DNA from: CAVVFX01 sp963747535
GTDB lineage: Bacteria; Acidobacteriota; Terriglobia; Bryobacterales; Bryobacteraceae
Length of the DNA stretch: 64,000 nt
Direction: 5' to 3'
NCBI GenBank assembly: GCA_963747535.1
Contig: CAVVFX010000012.1
Location: 62,001-126,000, forward strand
A model generated the notes under the pieces. The model searched no databases, was not told the DNA's origin, and saw only the letters and a program-made list of their open reading frames with translations. This document shows, piece by piece, positions 52,290 through 60,950 of this stretch. Position 1 is the first letter of the stretch, and each line of letters opens with the position of its first letter. A program made the translations under genes and the position numbers.

Positions 52290-54938
52290 ATGTTTAGATT
52301 CGACAAACTCACCCAAAAGGCGCAGGAGGCGGTCCAGCAGGCGCAATCCATCGCCGAACAAAATCAGAATCAAGCCATGCATCCGCTTCACCTTCTCATT
52401 GCCCTGGCATCGGAGAAGGAAGGCATAGTGCGTCCGGTGCTCGAGAAATGCAACGTCCAGCCCGACGCTATCGTGAACGAAGCCGGACGCCTGCTCGAAT
52501 CCCTGCCGAAAATCACCGGTCAACCAGCCGGACAGCTGCTATCTCCTCCGCTGAACCAAGTCCTCGAGTCGGCCTTTAAGGAAGCCGAGCGCTTCAAGGA
52601 CGAGTTTGTGTCGACCGAACATTTGCTCCTGGCCATCTCCGACCAGAAGTTCGATCCGGCAGGCAACCTGCTCATCAAGCATCGCGCCGACCATGAGGCG
52701 ATCCTCAAAGCCCTGGTCGCCGTGCGAGGCAGCCAGCGCGTGACCGATCAAAATCCGGAATCCAAATATCAGGCGCTGGAGCGCTACGCCGTAGACTTGA
52801 CCGAGCAGGCCCGCAAGGGTAAGCTCGATCCGGTGATCGGCCGTGACGAAGAGATCCGGCGTGTCATGCAGGTACTAAGCCGCCGCACCAAGAACAACCC
52901 GGTGCTAATAGGCGAACCCGGCGTTGGCAAGACGGCAATCGTCGAAGGACTGGCTCAGAGGATCATCAAAGGCGACATTCCCGACCAGCTTCGCAACAAG
53001 CGTCTGGTGGCGATCGATCTCGCCTCCATGATAGCGGGCACCAAGTTCCGCGGCGAGTTCGAAGACCGCCTGAAAGCCGTTCTCAAAGAGATCACCGAGT
53101 CGGCTGGCGAGGTCATCTGCTTCATCGATGAGTTACACACCCTGGTCGGCGCGGGTGGGGCTGAAGGCGCGATTGACGCAGCCAATATGTTGAAGCCGGC
53201 CCTCGCTCGCGGCGAGCTACGCTGCATTGGCGCCACCACATTGGCCGAATACCGCAAGTATGTGGAAAAAGACGCCGCCCTGGCGCGACGCTTCCAGCAG
53301 GTGCTGGTGGACCAGCCGAGTGTCGACGACACCATCGCCATTCTGCGTGGGCTAAAAGAGAAGATCGAAATACATCACGCCGTGCGCATCAAAGACGCGG
53401 CCATCGTAGCCGCTGCGATGCTCTCGGACCGTTATATCACCGATCGCTTCCTGCCCGACAAGGCCATCGACCTGATCGACGAAGCCGGCTCCGCGCTGCG
53501 CTTACAGATCGGCAGCATGCCCATCGAAATCGATCAGCTGGAGCGCCGGGTCTCGCACCTGGAAATCGAACGGCAGGCGTTGAACCGGGAAAGGGACGCG
53601 ACGAGCCGGGAGCGGCTGCGACACGTCGAAGATGAGCTGGAGCGTCTGCGCGGCGAATCCGCCGGCTTGAAGGAACGCTGGGAGCGGGAGAAGACCGCCA
53701 TCCAGCGCGTCCGGTCTCTCAAAGAGCAGCAGGAACAGGCGCGCCTCGACGAAGAGCGCGCCACGCGCCAGGGCGAGTGGGAAAAAGCCTCCCAGTTGCG
53801 TTACGGCAAGCTGGCCGAAATCGAGCGCGAACTCGAAGTGGCCACCCGTGCCCTCGAAACCATCAAGAGCAACTCGCCGCTGCTCAAGGAAGAAATCGAC
53901 GAAGAGGACATCGCCAAAATCGTGGCGAAGTGGACCGGCATTCCAGTCTCGCGTATGTTGGAAGGCGAGATCCAGAAACTGATCCATATGGAAACGCGAC
54001 TGCACGAACGTGTCGTGGGCCAGGACGAAGCGGTGACGCTGGTGGCCAATGCCATCCGCCGGAATCGCGCCGGACTGAGTGATCCCAACCGCCCCATCGG
54101 CAGCTTTATTTTCCTGGGACCGACGGGTGTCGGCAAAACCGAGCTCGCCCGGGCGCTGGCGCAATTCCTGTTCGACGACGAGAAGTCCATGATCCGGGTC
54201 GATATGTCCGAGTACATGGAGAAGCACGCCGTGTCCAGAATGATCGGCGCGCCTCCGGGCTACGTCGGCTACGACGAGGGTGGACAGCTCACCGAACACG
54301 TCCGCCGTAAACCCTATTCAGTCGTGCTGTTCGACGAGATCGAAAAGGCCCACCCGGAAGTCTTCAACGCCATGTTGCAGGTCCTGGACGATGGCCGTTT
54401 GACCGACGGCCAGGGCCGCACGGTGAACTTCAAAAACACCGTGATCGTTATGACCTCGAATGTCGGCTCCAGCATCATTCATGACACCGGCCCGATCGGA
54501 TTCTCGGTCAATGCCAAGAACGGTAAGCACGAGGATGCGCGCAAGAAGCTCCTGGATGCGCTGCGGCAGACGTTCCGGCCGGAGTTCCTGAACCGGGTGG
54601 ACGACATTATCGTGTTCAATCCGTTAAGTCACGATCATCTGTCGAAAATTATCGACATCCAGCTCGAGCGGGTGCGCGGTATGCTGACGCAACGTGGCAT
54701 CGGCCTGGAGATCACGCCGGCAGCGAAGGATGTAGTCATGTCCGATGGTTACGATCCTAACTTTGGCGCCCGGCCCATGAAGCGTTCCATTCAGCGGCTG
54801 ATACAGGATCCCCTGGCACTACAGTTGCTAGAAGGCAAGTACCTGGCGGGCGACACGATTGTGGTGGATGCGGATGCCGACAAGCACCTGACTTTCACCA
54901 AGACCACGGTGAAACTACCCGATCTGATTTCGGCGTAA
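52290..54938 (+). CDS. clpB: ATP-dependent disaggregase ClpB
   Basis: 882 residues. It has the N-terminal Clp repeat domain (about 1-150), a first AAA+ module with GEPGVGKT (Lys214) and CFIDELH, the long ClpB middle coiled coil (about 405-525, rich in Glu/Arg), and a second AAA+ module with GPTGVGKT (Lys616) and VVLFDEIEKAHPE. The coiled coil distinguishes ClpB from ClpA/C. It works with DnaK to dissolve aggregates and lies downstream of Hsp20, its classic partner. Confidence 0.97.
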   Translation: MFRFDKLTQKAQEAVQQAQSIAEQNQNQAMHPLHLLIALASEKEGIVRPVLEKCNVQPDAIVNEAGRLLESLPKITGQPAGQLLSPPLNQVLESAFKEAERFKDEFVSTEHLLLAISDQKFDPAGNLLIKHRADHEAILKALVAVRGSQRVTDQNPESKYQALERYAVDLTEQARKGKLDPVIGRDEEIRRVMQVLSRRTKNNPVLIGEPGVGKTAIVEGLAQRIIKGDIPDQLRNKRLVAIDLASMIAGTKFRGEFEDRLKAVLKEITESAGEVICFIDELHTLVGAGGAEGAIDAANMLKPALARGELRCIGATTLAEYRKYVEKDAALARRFQQVLVDQPSVDDTIAILRGLKEKIEIHHAVRIKDAAIVAAAMLSDRYITDRFLPDKAIDLIDEAGSALRLQIGSMPIEIDQLERRVSHLEIERQALNRERDATSRERLRHVEDELERLRGESAGLKERWEREKTAIQRVRSLKEQQEQARLDEERATRQGEWEKASQLRYGKLAEIERELEVATRALETIKSNSPLLKEEIDEEDIAKIVAKWTGIPVSRMLEGEIQKLIHMETRLHERVVGQDEAVTLVANAIRRNRAGLSDPNRPIGSFIFLGPTGVGKTELARALAQFLFDDEKSMIRVDMSEYMEKHAVSRMIGAPPGYVGYDEGGQLTEHVRRKPYSVVLFDEIEKAHPEVFNAMLQVLDDGRLTDGQGRTVNFKNTVIVMTSNVGSSIIHDTGPIGFSVNAKNGKHEDARKKLLDALRQTFRPEFLNRVDDIIVFNPLSHDHLSKIIDIQLERVRGMLTQRGIGLEITPAAKDVVMSDGYDPNFGARPMKRSIQRLIQDPLALQLLEGKYLAGDTIVVDADADKHLTFTKTTVKLPDLISA

Positions 54939-54955
54939 ACGGCTGCCGGGCAGCC

Positions 54956-54985
54956 CGACAGACCACTCGGAAAGGTGGTCTGTCG
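54956..54985. terminator. 11-bp stem-loop between clpB and htpX
   Basis: CGACAGACCAC at 54956-54966 pairs perfectly with 54975-54985 around an 8-nt loop. The element ends 3 nt before the GGAGG of the htpX gene. It could terminate clpB transcripts, or shield the htpX ribosome site in read-through RNA. Confidence 0.6.
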
Positions 54986-54999
54986 CACGGAGGTTGATT

Positions 55000-55851
55000 A
55001 TGCACAATGCTAATGGACTGAAGACCGCGCTACTTCTAGGCCTCCTCAGCGCGATTCTGATCATCGGAGGCTCGGCCATCGCCGGCCGCCAGGGCATTTA
55101 CATCGGCCTGGCGATCGCGGTGGCCACCAATTTCTTTAGTTATTTCTTCTCTGACAAGCTGGCGCTGGCTATGTCCGGCGCCCAGCCTCTGACTCCCGAA
55201 AGCAATCCCGAGATTTACCGGAGGATCGCCCCGCTCGTCGAGAATCTCGCCCGGCGTATGGGCATCCCGATGCCTAAGCTGTACATCACGCCGGAAGAAT
55301 CGCCCAACGCATTCGCCACGGGACGCAATCCTCGGCACGCGTCAGTGGCTTTCACGGCCGGCATTCTGGAATTGATGAGGGACGAAGAACTGGAGGGAGT
55401 CGTGGCGCATGAACTGGGCCATGTTCTCCATCGGGACATTCTGATCAGCTCGGTGGCGGCGACGATTGCCGCGGCGATTACGGCGGTGGCTCGCATGGCG
55501 ATGTTCTTCGGTCCGCGCCGCGACGATGACGAAGGGGGCAGTAACGGCCTGGCGGATCTCGCCATGCTGATTCTCGCGCCGATCGCTGCCATGCTGATCC
55601 AGATGGCGATTTCGCGGAGCCGTGAATACGATGCCGACGCCGCTTCAGCCAAGTATGTCGGCTCGCCGTATCCGTTGATCGGCGCGCTGAAAAAGCTCGA
55701 CACCTGGTCGCAGCGAATCCCTATGGACGCCAATCCGGCGACCCAGCATCTCTACATCATGAAGCCGTTCAGCGGCAACACGCTCTTCAAGCTCTTCTCC
55801 ACACACCCCAGTACGGAAGATCGTATTGCGAGACTGCAGGAAATGCGGTAA
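55000..55851 (+). CDS. htpX: M48 zinc metalloprotease HtpX
   Basis: 283 residues; the ATG at 55000 has GGAGG 6 nt upstream (a TTG two codons earlier is less likely). Two N-terminal membrane helices (about 5-48), the zinc-binding HELGH at 137-141 (VVAHELGHVLHRD), two further hydrophobic segments and the downstream Glu in SREYDADAASAKY. HtpX degrades damaged inner-membrane proteins. Its place after clpB and hsp20 makes a protein-quality-control cluster. Confidence 0.95.
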   Translation: MHNANGLKTALLLGLLSAILIIGGSAIAGRQGIYIGLAIAVATNFFSYFFSDKLALAMSGAQPLTPESNPEIYRRIAPLVENLARRMGIPMPKLYITPEESPNAFATGRNPRHASVAFTAGILELMRDEELEGVVAHELGHVLHRDILISSVAATIAAAITAVARMAMFFGPRRDDDEGGSNGLADLAMLILAPIAAMLIQMAISRSREYDADAASAKYVGSPYPLIGALKKLDTWSQRIPMDANPATQHLYIMKPFSGNTLFKLFSTHPSTEDRIARLQEMR

Positions 55852-55859
55852 GAACATCT

Positions 55860-55940
55860 GGCCACGAATGAACACGAATTAACACGAATAAAACAAGCCG
55901 ATCTTTTCTTATTCGTGTTCATTCGTGTTCATTCGTGGCC
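55860..55940. repeat. 32-bp inverted repeat (large hairpin) between convergent genes
   Basis: 55860-55891 and 55909-55940 are complementary at 31 of 32 positions around a 17-nt loop. Each arm is built from repeated GAACACGAAT-like units. It starts 8 bp after the htpX stop and ends 7 bp before the skp stop. A partial relative occurs near 9670-9688. Confidence 0.75.
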
Positions 55941-55947
55941 CAATGTT

Positions 55948-56568
55948 TTACTTGGCCGGAGGAGCGGTGGGTTTCGGTGCGGCAGGTGCAGCGGGTTTTG
56001 GCGCAGCGGCTGCCGGAGCGGCAGGGGGTGCGCTGGCGCCGGCGTTCTTGTCATACAGACCGATCACGTCGCGGGTAATGTCGATCGTGTTGGAGGCGAA
56101 CAAAACCGGTGTTTGCGGGTTGCTGACGTCGATCACCAGCACGTAGCCGTTGTCGGACGCGTACTTGTTCAGTACCGCCATCATTTTCCCACCCAGTTCG
56201 TCCATCACCTTGCGTTCAGCTTCCTGGACTTCGGTGTTGGCATCTTCCGTGTCGCGCTTCAGACCGGTGGTTGCGGCGTCGATATCGCGCGCCAGTTTCT
56301 GTTTGGCTTCGTCGCTCAGGGTGTTCTGCCCCTTGCGAAACTGATCCTGCAGCGCGGCCAGTTTGGCCTGTTTATCCTGCAGTTCCTTCTGCGCCGGGCC
56401 AAATTTGGCCTGCAAATCGTTGCGAGCCTTCTGTCCATCTTTGGTCGATACAATCGCCTGCTGAATATTGATCACAGCCAACTTCTGAGGCGTTTGGGCC
56501 GCGGCAGGATAACTCACCCCCGGCAGGATTGCTCCCAGGCCCAATAGGCTCAGGACCGTCAATTTCAT
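55948..56568 (-). CDS. skp: OmpH/Skp-family periplasmic chaperone
   Basis: 206 residues from the ATG at 56568, opening on a signal peptide (about 3-24, ending AAAQ). The body is a long helical hairpin of the Skp type (KARNDLQAKFGPAQKELQDKQAKLAALQDQFRK onward) between beta strands KLAVINIQQAI and YVLVIDVSN. The last about 30 residues are Ala/Pro-rich, an addition to the family core. Skp carries unfolded outer membrane proteins to BamA, encoded upstream; the 77-bp spacing and direction fit an operon. Confidence 0.9.
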   Translation of the reverse strand: MKLTVLSLLGLGAILPGVSYPAAAQTPQKLAVINIQQAIVSTKDGQKARNDLQAKFGPAQKELQDKQAKLAALQDQFRKGQNTLSDEAKQKLARDIDAATTGLKRDTEDANTEVQEAERKVMDELGGKMMAVLNKYASDNGYVLVIDVSNPQTPVLFASNTIDITRDVIGLYDKNAGASAPPAAPAAAAPKPAAPAAPKPTAPPAK

Positions 56569-56645
56569 CTTCACTCTCGGAACTCCTTCAAATTTGTTCG
56601 ATACTAACACGGAACCGCCGTACTCGCTCCACCGGCGGCCTAACT

Positions 56646-59600
56646 CTAAAACGTCCGCCCGATGGTAAAACGAAACGTTCCGCGCTTCTCGAAGAACGGG
56701 TAATTTACCCCGTACTGGGCGATGGCACTCTGATACGTCGCGTTGTTCGGAAAGTACGAACGGTCAAACACGTAGGGTGTTTGAATATATTCTCGCACCA
56801 GCATGGGGTTGAATGCGTAATACACCCGGAACGGGGCATTGACCACCGGCAGCATCACTTGGATTTCCAGGCCCGTCGACATGCGCATCGCCTCGGTCCC
56901 CGGGGCGATCAGGACCTTGCCGTTAAAACCGGCCTGAGGGAACAGCGCATTGAGTTGTGCGACGCGCTCCGGGTTCATCTGCAGCTGATCGGTACGCGTG
57001 ATCTTGTTGACTCCGGCATCGACGAAAGGCGCCAGCGTCACCGGGCCGATAATCGGAATGCGGTATTCAAAATTGGTTACCGCCTGAAAGTCGCCGCCCG
57101 GTGTGATGATCTGATAAATAGGAATGTTCTGCGTTACCCCAATCGCCGTGGGCTGGCCGTTGACAATCACATTCTGGGTACGTTGCGTTCCGTTGGCATT
57201 CATCACACCCACGCTGGCCTCGCTGGCCACAAACGCGATCGGACTGACGCTGTAGAAATCAAAGCCGCGGATGTCCTGCTCGCCGCCGATGTACTGGCGG
57301 GCGAAAGGCGGCGCTACTTTCCCGCCATACCCGGTCAGCCAGGAACTGAGCAGGTGATAAGCCAGGACGTTGCGGTGCCACCTTGGCGACGTATGAAAAT
57401 ACTGGAAGTCAGCCGTCGGCTTGATAGTGTTGACGTTGCCGCCCAGGAAACTGGCGGCAAACTCCGTTGAAATGAAGATGCTCTTGCCGTGTGTCGGGTT
57501 CAGCGGATGATTCTTCGAGTTGTAGCTAAAGGAGGGAACGATTTTGCTGGTCCGGATACCGGACAGCGAGTTGGGCCCGTTCACGCCCTCGAAGTTGATA
57601 TACGAAAAGTAGGTTTGGGCGCCTGTACTATTGGTGATGATGGTGGAGTCGTCGAAGGTGTAGCTGAGTCCCCATCGCGAGAAACTTCGCTTAATGGGAT
57701 AACTCCCGCTGACCGTAGCGCCCTTGGATTTCTGCGTGTAGTTCAGGACGTTGGCAGATCCCAGGGCATTGTAGTACGAGGTCAGGTTCTGGCCCGTCAG
57801 GATCGATTCTTCGCGCCCCTGATCGTAGATGAATTCCCGGATATACACATTGAAGCCAAGTTGCAACGGCCGGTCCATGAAGTACGGCTCAGTGAAGCCC
57901 AGGACCACATCGCGCATGCGCGTGCCAAGTTGCGCCGACAGCGAAAGCGTTTCACCCAGCCCCAGGAAGTTGTTGGTCGAATAGTTGAAGCCCAGGAAAC
58001 TGCCGGCGATCCCCGACACGCCGCCGTTCAGGCCGATGGAGTTCTTGCCCTTCTCTTTCACCTTGAGCGTCACGTCCACCGTGTTGCTCTGCGGGTTGCG
58101 ATTCAGGGTATACGACTCGTTCTCCTTCAGCACCTCGAAGTAGCCCAACTGATTCAGGCGCAGGATACTCGCGTCCCATAGACGCTGACTGAACAGATCG
58201 CCTTCGTTGAGCAGGATCTCGCGCCGGATCACCTTGTCGCGCGTCGTCGTGTTACCCACGAAATCGATACGGCGAATGAAGAACTGCTTGCCCTCGTCGG
58301 CCGTGAGCGTCAGGTCGATCATGTTACCCGGGGCCGTGTCAATCTGCGGTTCCGGAACGAAGTCGATGTAACCGAAATCGCCGTAGGCCTTACGCATGTT
58401 CTCCAGACCCTTGCGCAATTTCGCCGTAGAGAAAGGATCGCCGATGTCCATGCCAAAGAACGTCTTGGTGAGAAGTTCGGGAGTCCGGAACAGTTTCACG
58501 CCAACATAATTGACCTGGTGCAGCTTGTACAGAGCGCCCTCTTCCACCACCATCCGTATGTCGGCTGCCTTCCCCGGTTTGTTGGGCTTGATCAGCCAGA
58601 TCTTGCGTCCACTGACGTTCCCACCGGTGTCGCGTAGGGTGATTGTGGGGTCAAAAGCCTTGGCCATCCAGTAGCCCTTCTGCTGATAGGCGTCGCGCAC
58701 ACGCTCTTCGTCTTCTTCCAGGCCGCTCTTATTGAAGGTCTTGGCGAACATGTTCTCGAAGAAGATGGAGTGCGGGATCCCGATGGGATGAGTGTTCTTC
58801 ATCGCCGCGATCACTTCCTTCTGGGTGAACACGTGGTTTCCGACAATATTGATGTGCCCCACCTTGACTTTGGGCCCTTCATCGACATTGAAGATCACTT
58901 CGAGCGAACTGGGCGGAATCCGGCGGATATCCGGCTCGACTTTAGCAAACTGGCGGCCTCGCTCAGCGAGTAGTTCCTTCAACACCACGGCCGCTCGCTG
59001 GACTTTGGCCGGATCGTACTGCGATTCCACCGACAGCCCGACTTTGCGCTCCTTGAAGCGGTCCAGAATCTCCGATACGGTCACCGACTTGGCGCCCTCG
59101 TATTTGATCGTCCGGACCACCGGACGCTCGGTCACGACAAACCGGACGATGATACCCGTGGCGCCTGGCTCGGTTTCCATCCGGATGTCGTCGAAGCGCT
59201 GCGTGTTCCACAAGGCCGTGAAATCGCGGCGAAGGGTCTCCTCGTTGTAGACATCGCCCTTGCGGGTGACAATCATACCGCGCAGAGTTTCCTGGGGAAC
59301 GCGGCGCGAACCGCGGAATTCGATGGCTTCGATGACATTCTGATTGCCTACCACCGGCTTGACTGAGGGAGCTTGGGGGAGGGTCTCGAAAGGCGGTTTA
59401 GTTTGCTGCGCCGGGGGTGCGGCAGGAGGCTGAGCCGGAGTTTGCGTCGGCGATTGCGGCACCGTCTCGAATGGGTTCGCCTTTTTCTCTTGAGGGGCCG
59501 GCGACGGCGCGGCAGCCGTGGGGTTCTGCTGCGAGGGCTGGTTGGAACCCGCCGGCGGAGCAGTCTGAGCATTGGACGTCTGCGATTGGTTTTGCGCGAG

Positions 59601-59666
59601 CAGTGGAGAGAGCCCCCACACACAGACCAACACGGCCGTCAGGCTGATAAGCCTGAGACTATTCAT
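56646..59666 (-). CDS. bamA: Outer membrane assembly protein BamA
   Basis: 1006 residues from the ATG at 59666, chosen because it opens on the signal peptide (ending PLLAQ); a GTG at 59690 is the alternative. After the signal comes a Pro/Gln-rich linker (about 25-95), then five POTRA domains (about 105-520) and the 16-strand barrel (about 530-1006), ending in the aromatic C-terminal GTFRFTIGRTF. The loop-6 motif VRGF appears as IRGF near residue 795. The linker is longer than in E. coli BamA. It inserts outer membrane proteins with the downstream skp gene product as chaperone. Confidence 0.95.
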   Translation of the reverse strand: MNSLRLISLTAVLVCVWGLSPLLAQNQSQTSNAQTAPPAGSNQPSQQNPTAAAPSPAPQEKKANPFETVPQSPTQTPAQPPAAPPAQQTKPPFETLPQAPSVKPVVGNQNVIEAIEFRGSRRVPQETLRGMIVTRKGDVYNEETLRRDFTALWNTQRFDDIRMETEPGATGIIVRFVVTERPVVRTIKYEGAKSVTVSEILDRFKERKVGLSVESQYDPAKVQRAAVVLKELLAERGRQFAKVEPDIRRIPPSSLEVIFNVDEGPKVKVGHINIVGNHVFTQKEVIAAMKNTHPIGIPHSIFFENMFAKTFNKSGLEEDEERVRDAYQQKGYWMAKAFDPTITLRDTGGNVSGRKIWLIKPNKPGKAADIRMVVEEGALYKLHQVNYVGVKLFRTPELLTKTFFGMDIGDPFSTAKLRKGLENMRKAYGDFGYIDFVPEPQIDTAPGNMIDLTLTADEGKQFFIRRIDFVGNTTTRDKVIRREILLNEGDLFSQRLWDASILRLNQLGYFEVLKENESYTLNRNPQSNTVDVTLKVKEKGKNSIGLNGGVSGIAGSFLGFNYSTNNFLGLGETLSLSAQLGTRMRDVVLGFTEPYFMDRPLQLGFNVYIREFIYDQGREESILTGQNLTSYYNALGSANVLNYTQKSKGATVSGSYPIKRSFSRWGLSYTFDDSTIITNSTGAQTYFSYINFEGVNGPNSLSGIRTSKIVPSFSYNSKNHPLNPTHGKSIFISTEFAASFLGGNVNTIKPTADFQYFHTSPRWHRNVLAYHLLSSWLTGYGGKVAPPFARQYIGGEQDIRGFDFYSVSPIAFVASEASVGVMNANGTQRTQNVIVNGQPTAIGVTQNIPIYQIITPGGDFQAVTNFEYRIPIIGPVTLAPFVDAGVNKITRTDQLQMNPERVAQLNALFPQAGFNGKVLIAPGTEAMRMSTGLEIQVMLPVVNAPFRVYYAFNPMLVREYIQTPYVFDRSYFPNNATYQSAIAQYGVNYPFFEKRGTFRFTIGRTF

Positions 59667-59860
59667 GAAAAACTTGAGTTTCCTTTCCACTTGCGCTGAA
59701 ATGGCTGAGACGTTCAGAGTCCCGCGAACGTTTCCTTTGCACGTCCGTGCGCCTGTGATGAATCCTTTATTCTACCGGAAGTTACCTCGAACAACAATGT
59801 GGGGCTTCGGCACAGGTGAGCGACCCCGACCACAAAACCTCCCATGCTACTCTCGGGGGC

Positions 59861-60577
59861 GTGTTATCAGTCTACTTCATCCGCCACGGGCAGGCTGGAA
59901 CCCGGCAAGACTATGATCGCCTGTCGGACCTCGGCCGCGAGCAGTCGAGCCGGCTGGGAACCTGGCTGGCTCGCCGCCGGATCTACTTCGATCAGGCCTG
60001 GTCCGGGCAATTATCGCGGCAGCGGGAGACCGCAGATCAGGCCCGCGCGGCCTACCGCTCAACCGGCGCGGATTTCCCTGAGATCGCGATCAGCCCCTGT
60101 TGGGACGAGTTCGACCTGGACGCCGTCTACCGCGGTATCGGCCCGCAACTCGCGAGGGACGATGATGAATTCCGACGGCAGTTCGAGGAGTTGCAGGCCC
60201 AGGTGAGGGATGCGGGTTCCCGCGTTCACCGGACGTGGGCGCACTGCGACACAACCGTGGTTCGCGCCTGGGTCGATGGCCGCTACGATCACCCGGGCGA
60301 ATCATTCGAAGCGTTCGCTACCCGTGTCCGTGCCGGCGCGCAAATTTTGCAGGACAGTGGCGGGGCACGGAATGTTGCCGTCTTTACGTCAGCGACTCCC
60401 GCGGCCGTGTGGGCCTCTATGGCTTTAGATCTCGACGGCCGAAGGGTGATGCAACTCGCCGGCGTGACCTACAACAGCTCGCTAACGGTGATCCGCGTGG
60501 ATGGTGCAAGGATCCGCCTGTTCCAGTTCAACACGGTCCCACACCTGGAAGCTCCCGAGTTGTTGACGCACCGCTAA
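59861..60577 (+). CDS. Histidine phosphatase (phosphoglycerate-mutase superfamily)
   Basis: 238 residues from the GTG at 59861, which gives MLSVYFIRHGQA, the usual distance to the catalytic RHG. An earlier GTG at 59816 is possible. After the RHG, second-site elements are weaker: an Arg in SRQRETADQ and a region near TSATPAAVWASMAL where the second His would be expected. Branch 1 family members include broad-specificity phosphatases. Substrate unknown. It is divergent from bamA, with about 190 bp between. Confidence 0.75.
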   Translation: MLSVYFIRHGQAGTRQDYDRLSDLGREQSSRLGTWLARRRIYFDQAWSGQLSRQRETADQARAAYRSTGADFPEIAISPCWDEFDLDAVYRGIGPQLARDDDEFRRQFEELQAQVRDAGSRVHRTWAHCDTTVVRAWVDGRYDHPGESFEAFATRVRAGAQILQDSGGARNVAVFTSATPAAVWASMALDLDGRRVMQLAGVTYNSSLTVIRVDGARIRLFQFNTVPHLEAPELLTHR

Positions 60578-60586
60578 AATATAACT

Positions 60587-60766
60587 ATGACATCTGACCG
60601 GGAGAAACAGCTCCTCGAACGCATCCGGCAACTGGAAGAGTTGAATAGTGCCTTGCAGGATAAGCTCGACCTGATTTACGAAATCGTCGCGCCGGAGGAT
60701 GACTACCCGGATAGCGACCCCGGAGAGACCGGCGGCCTGGTGAATATTAAGTTTCCGAGTAACTGA
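60587..60766 (+). CDS. 59-residue acidic coiled-coil ORF
   Basis: A 60-codon frame starts 9 nt after the phosphatase stop. The product begins MTSDREKQLLERIRQLEELN, continues as an amphipathic helix to about residue 34, then an acidic Asp/Pro-rich segment and LVNIKFPSN. Codon use is protein-like and the start follows closely on the preceding gene, so it is likely translated. No ribosome site is obvious. No family is recognised. Confidence 0.6.
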   Translation: MTSDREKQLLERIRQLEELNSALQDKLDLIYEIVAPEDDYPDSDPGETGGLVNIKFPSN

Positions 60767-60950
60767 AAACGTGAAAAGGCATTTCGGCTGATACGCAGCC
60801 CCGCAGACCACAAAAGCGATGGCCCCCGGAAGGCGGAAATGGCCGTTCATCGTGTGACTCCTGGTAAAGCACAGCAGGAGGGTTGGGCGATTTTTGCAGG
60901 TTCAACTTGTAAGTTGACGCCCTGGGAAATCGAGTGACGAAGGTGGTGGA

